A DNA stretch of 64,000 bases. It comes from Cohnella thailandensis (GTDB lineage Bacteria > Bacillota > Bacilli > Paenibacillales > Paenibacillaceae). A program made the position numbers and the translations under genes. Each line of letters begins with the position of its first letter. Position 1 is the stretch's first letter. The stretch spans positions 1 through 64,000 of the forward strand of contig NZ_JACJVQ010000007.1 of NCBI RefSeq assembly GCF_014212135.1, written 5' to 3'. Under the pieces are notes generated by a model, which was given only the letters and a program-made list of their open reading frames with translations, did not search any database and had not been told where the DNA came from. This document shows, piece by piece, positions 61,887 to 64,000 of the stretch.

Positions 61887-62855
61887 ATGGAGTATCAACC
61901 CCCTAAAGCTTGCTGCTGTTCCGCAAGCCGAAACGAAGATTCATCGAGCGATTCCTCGGAACATTCTATCCACGCAGTCTCTTCTACTGAGAATGCGACG
62001 CCTACGGAGGGATTGATCAAGCTGGACGGCGGCGAATTCTATATGGGCACGGATACGAAGGAGGGATTCCCTTCCGACGGCGAAGGTCCGGTCCGTCTTA
62101 TCAAGGTTTCCCCTTTCTATATTTCTCCGCATGCGGTAACGAACGAGCAATTCCGGCGATTCGTCGACGCTACCGGCTATGTGACCGAAGCCGAGAAATT
62201 CGGCTGGTCTTACGTCTTCCATCTGTTCGTCTCCGAAGAGACGAAACAGCAGGTGAACAACGTTGCGCAAGCGACTCCTTGGTGGTATGTCGTTCACGGA
62301 GCCTCCTGGTCGAAGCCCGAAGGACCCGATTCCAACATTCTCGAACGCATGGATCATCCGGTCGTTCACGTCTCCTGGAACGACGCGCAGGCCTATTGCC
62401 GTTGGACAGGCCAACGCCTGCCGAGCGAAGCGGAATGGGAATACGCCGCTAGAGGCGGGCTCGATCGCAAAACTTATCCGTGGGGCGATCTCCTTAAACA
62501 GGACGGCGAACATATGTGCAACATCTGGCAAGGAAAGTTCCCGACCAAGAACAATGCCAGCGACGGCTATGTAGGCACCGCTCCCGTGAATGCCTACAAG
62601 CCTAATGGGTACGGGTTGTATAACATGGCAGGAAACGTATGGGAATGGTGCGAGGATTGGTTCAGTCCGCAATACCACTCCAAGACGGCATCGGAGAATC
62701 CGCGGTTCGAGCAGCCGACGGGCAGGCGTTCCACGCGCGGAGGCTCCTACTTATGCCACCGCTCTTATTGCAATCGGTACCGGGTCGCCGCCCGAAGCTC
62801 GAACACGCCCGACAGCTCCACCGGCAACATGGGCTTCCGGGTCGCCTATTCCTGA
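61887..62855 (+). CDS. Formylglycine-generating enzyme, SUMF1 type (322 aa)
   Basis: Copper-dependent oxidase that converts the sulfatase Cys to formylglycine. The fold is covered by LIKLDGGEFYMGTDTKEGFP, HPVVHVSWNDAQAYCRWTGQ, RLPSEAEWEYAARGG and MAGNVWEWCEDWF; the catalytic cysteine pair is Cys290 and Cys295 in RGGSYLCHRSYCNRYR, which matches authentic FGEs and not merely SUMF1-domain proteins. No signal peptide is present, so it acts with the cytoplasmic sulfatase just upstream. GAAGGAG precedes the ATG. The N-terminus contains CCCSASR, which includes a C-x-A-x-R sequence. Confidence 0.95.
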   Translation: MEYQPPKACCCSASRNEDSSSDSSEHSIHAVSSTENATPTEGLIKLDGGEFYMGTDTKEGFPSDGEGPVRLIKVSPFYISPHAVTNEQFRRFVDATGYVTEAEKFGWSYVFHLFVSEETKQQVNNVAQATPWWYVVHGASWSKPEGPDSNILERMDHPVVHVSWNDAQAYCRWTGQRLPSEAEWEYAARGGLDRKTYPWGDLLKQDGEHMCNIWQGKFPTKNNASDGYVGTAPVNAYKPNGYGLYNMAGNVWEWCEDWFSPQYHSKTASENPRFEQPTGRRSTRGGSYLCHRSYCNRYRVAARSSNTPDSSTGNMGFRVAYS

Positions 62856-63016
62856 CCGAAGAGCCGACCGCCAGCCAGGCAACGATCAGATAGAAGCAAG
62901 CAACGGCAGCCTTAGACCGAGATTGAAAGGTCCTCGGTTGCCGATTTTTTTAGCGCTAAATTAGCCTTTGTTAAAAATAAAAAAAAAGCCTATCAAGGCT
63001 CCTTCGAATTCGCTTA

Positions 63017-63091
63017 TGGAGCGGAAAACGGGATTCGAACCCGCGACCTTCTCGTTGGCAACGAGATGCTCTACCACTGAGCTATTTCCGC
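63017..63091 (-). tRNA. tRNA-Gly (GCC)
   Basis: Cloverleaf readable on the minus strand: 5-prime GCGGAAA, D-arm AGCTCAGTGGTAGAGC, anticodon stem-loop TCTCGTTGCCAACGAGA with anticodon GCC, T-loop GGTTCGAATCC, and an encoded 3-prime CCA. Confidence 0.97.
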
Positions 63092-63104
63092 GTATGTTGT
63101 TGGG

Positions 63105-63181
63105 TGGCGGAGCCGACGGGATTCGAACCCGCGGTCTCCTGCGTGACAGGCAGGCATGTTAGGCCTCTACACCACGGCTCC
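63105..63181 (-). tRNA. tRNA-Asp (GTC)
   Basis: 5-prime GGAGCCG, anticodon stem-loop CCTGCCTGTCACGCAGG with anticodon GTC, T-loop GGTTCGAATCC, acceptor CGGCTCC and encoded CCA. Confidence 0.97.
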
Positions 63182-63205
63182 GCGAAGGATGTTGCTTGTT
63201 GCATA

Positions 63206-63281
63206 TGGTGGAGGCTGAGGGGATCGAACCCCCGACCCTCTGCTTGTAAGGCAGATGCTCTCCCAGCTGAGCTAAGCCTCC
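63206..63281 (-). tRNA. tRNA-Val (TAC)
   Basis: 5-prime GGAGGCT, D-arm AGCTCAGCTGGGAGAGC, anticodon stem-loop TCTGCCTTACAAGCAGA with anticodon TAC, T-loop GGTTCGATCC, encoded CCA. Confidence 0.97.
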
Positions 63282-63290
63282 ATGAACTTG

Positions 63291-63365
63291 TGGTGACCCG
63301 TAGGGGAATCGAACCCCTGTTACCTCCGTGAAAGGGAGGTGTCTTAACCGCTTGACCAACGGGCC
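63291..63365 (-). tRNA. tRNA-Glu (TTC)
   Basis: 5-prime GGCCCGT, anticodon stem-loop CCTCCCTTTCACGGAGG with anticodon TTC, T-loop GGTTCGATTCC, acceptor ACGGGTC and encoded CCA. Confidence 0.97.
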
Positions 63366-63377
63366 ACAGGTGCCTCT

Positions 63378-63468
63378 TGGCGGAGAGAGAGGGATTCGAA
63401 CCCTCGCACCGCTTGCGCAGTCTAACCCCTTAGCAGAGGGTCCCCTTGAGCCACTTGGGTATCTCTCC
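63378..63468 (-). tRNA. tRNA-Ser (GCT)
   Basis: Class II tRNA of 91 bases with a long variable arm. 5-prime GGAGAGA, anticodon loop CTGCTAA with anticodon GCT, variable arm GACTGCGCAAGCGGTGC, T-loop GGTTCGAATCC, encoded CCA. Confidence 0.96.
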
Positions 63469-63471
63469 ATC

Positions 63472-63547
63472 TGGCTCCCCGAACAGGACTCGAACCTGTG
63501 ACAACTCGATTAACAGTCGAGTGCTCTACCGACTGAGCTATCAGGGA
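63472..63547 (-). tRNA. tRNA-Asn (GTT)
   Basis: 5-prime TCCCTGA, D-arm AGCTCAGTCGGTAGAGC, anticodon stem-loop CTCGACTGTTAATCGAG with anticodon GTT, T-loop GGTTCGAGTCC, encoded CCA. It is first in the tRNA transcript, reading leftward. Confidence 0.97.
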
Positions 63548-63659
63548 ATAGTATGTATCCGACTCTACTTGATCCGGCGCTCGTAATCTCGCAACCGGAA
63601 TTAGAATATACCATAGGGAACGCCGGATTCGCAACAGGTATTTTTATCCACCTGGTAAA

Positions 63660-63689
63660 GAGGCCGACCCGTCAATTCCGGTCGGCCTC
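63660..63689 (-). terminator. Terminator after the partial hydrolase gene
   Basis: GAGGCCGACC at 63660-63669 pairs perfectly with GGTCGGCCTC at 63680-63689, 33 bases past the stop codon of the gene at 63723. It separates that gene from the tRNA cluster. Confidence 0.65.
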
Positions 63690-63722
63690 ATGTCCAAGCC
63701 GAGCTTTCCGTTCCAATCCGCT

Positions 63723-64000
63723 TCAGCCCCCGTTCTCGTGAACGGCTTCCAGCCTCGCGTTGACCGTCTTCATGACGTTGACCATATCCGTATAAGGCTG
63801 GTCCTGCTGGTTGACCAATCCGATGTTGAAGTTCTCGCCGCCTTTGCGTCCGGTAACCGACTGATCGTAATACGAGAACCAGCCCGAACCGACGAACAAC
63901 GGATGCGCCGCCTGGCCCTCGACGAAGGCTTCGAAGGCCGCGCCTCTGTCCGCTATGCTCGGTACGTTCGTGTCCGCATTGACGGGAGACAGCCCGCGCC
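63723..64000 (-). CDS. C-terminus of a glycoside-hydrolase-like protein (partial, about 92 aa)
   Basis: The frame enters from the right edge and ends at TGA 63725-63723. The readable part includes FVGSGWFSYYDQSVTGRKGG, GENFNIGLVNQQDQPYTDMV and the ending MKTVNARLEAVHENGG. This pattern (a WF-x-Y-x-DQ strand, then GEN-x-N-x-GLV and D-x-PY) resembles the end of a TIM-barrel glycosidase of the agarase/GH42-like kind. The family cannot be fixed from 92 residues; the start lies outside the window. Confidence 0.6.
   Translation of the reverse strand, partial: RGLSPVNADTNVPSIADRGAAFEAFVEGQAAHPLFVGSGWFSYYDQSVTGRKGGENFNIGLVNQQDQPYTDMVNVMKTVNARLEAVHENGG

Noticed and set aside
62968..63634. Short open frames across 62968-63634 on both strands
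   Set aside because: They are readings of the tRNA genes; the repeated GFEPA and RIPL-type peptides come from the conserved T-arm sequence.

Overview
The window is high-GC (roughly 57% by eye) Firmicute DNA, best matched to the Paenibacillaceae (Paenibacillus or Cohnella type). The reasons are the dense sugar ABC operons without their own ATPase, paired with YesM/YesN two-component systems and many AraC regulators, the Bacillus-type des-desK-desR module, a PdaA spore-cortex deacetylase, and strong AGGAGG-type ribosome sites with frequent TTG and GTG starts. No rRNA, phage, CRISPR array or complete insertion sequence is visible; the first ~57 bases may be the edge of one.

Layout. 1-8077: a sugar ABC operon (lipoprotein, two permeases, SGNH esterase) read leftward, diverging from a YesM/YesN pair followed by a second SGNH esterase. 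8085-10679: an N-acyltransferase-like protein, an AraC regulator and a lone ABC ATPase. 11046-25434: a rhamnogalacturonan-I locus, made of a LplB/LplC/LipO transporter, a GH105 unsaturated rhamnogalacturonyl hydrolase, a GH43 enzyme, a giant secreted CE12 esterase-PL11 lyase fusion, and a membrane AraC regulator with an extracellular sensor. 25685-30803: an MreC paralogue and a membrane/stress operon (K+ channel, DUF350, lipoprotein, glutathionylspermidine-synthetase-like ATP-grasp enzyme, Ser-rich exported protein, small protein). 31063-40919: housekeeping and accessory genes (mqo, acetyltransferase, AraC, beta-lactamase-fold hydrolase, MMPL exporter with TetR, PdaA, DUF3231, gamma carbonic anhydrase).

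41212-47163: an operon of sugar isomerase-like, Gfo/Idh/MocA, CBM9-like and chemoreceptor genes, then a 51-bp tandem repeat array in the leader of an AraC gene. 47255-56277: a predicted beta-L-arabinooligosaccharide locus with LacI, ABC transporter, oxidoreductase, GH127 and AraC, with LacI-type operators that can be read directly. 56380-59157: des-desK-desR, the membrane-fluidity thermosensor and its desaturase. 59268-62855: AraC, sulfatase, formylglycine-generating enzyme. 63017-63547: six tRNA genes (Asn, Ser, Glu, Val, Asp, Gly in transcription order). 63723-64000: the C-terminus of a glycoside-hydrolase-like protein.

Taken together, the carbohydrate loci suggest a plant cell-wall (pectin, RG-I side chain) degrader. 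Secreted or surface enzymes cut and deacetylate RG-I, lipoprotein-dependent ABC importers take up the oligomers (the shared ATPase is presumably encoded elsewhere), and cytoplasmic GH105, GH43 and GH127 enzymes finish hydrolysis. CcpA-type cre sites lie upstream of several of these operons.
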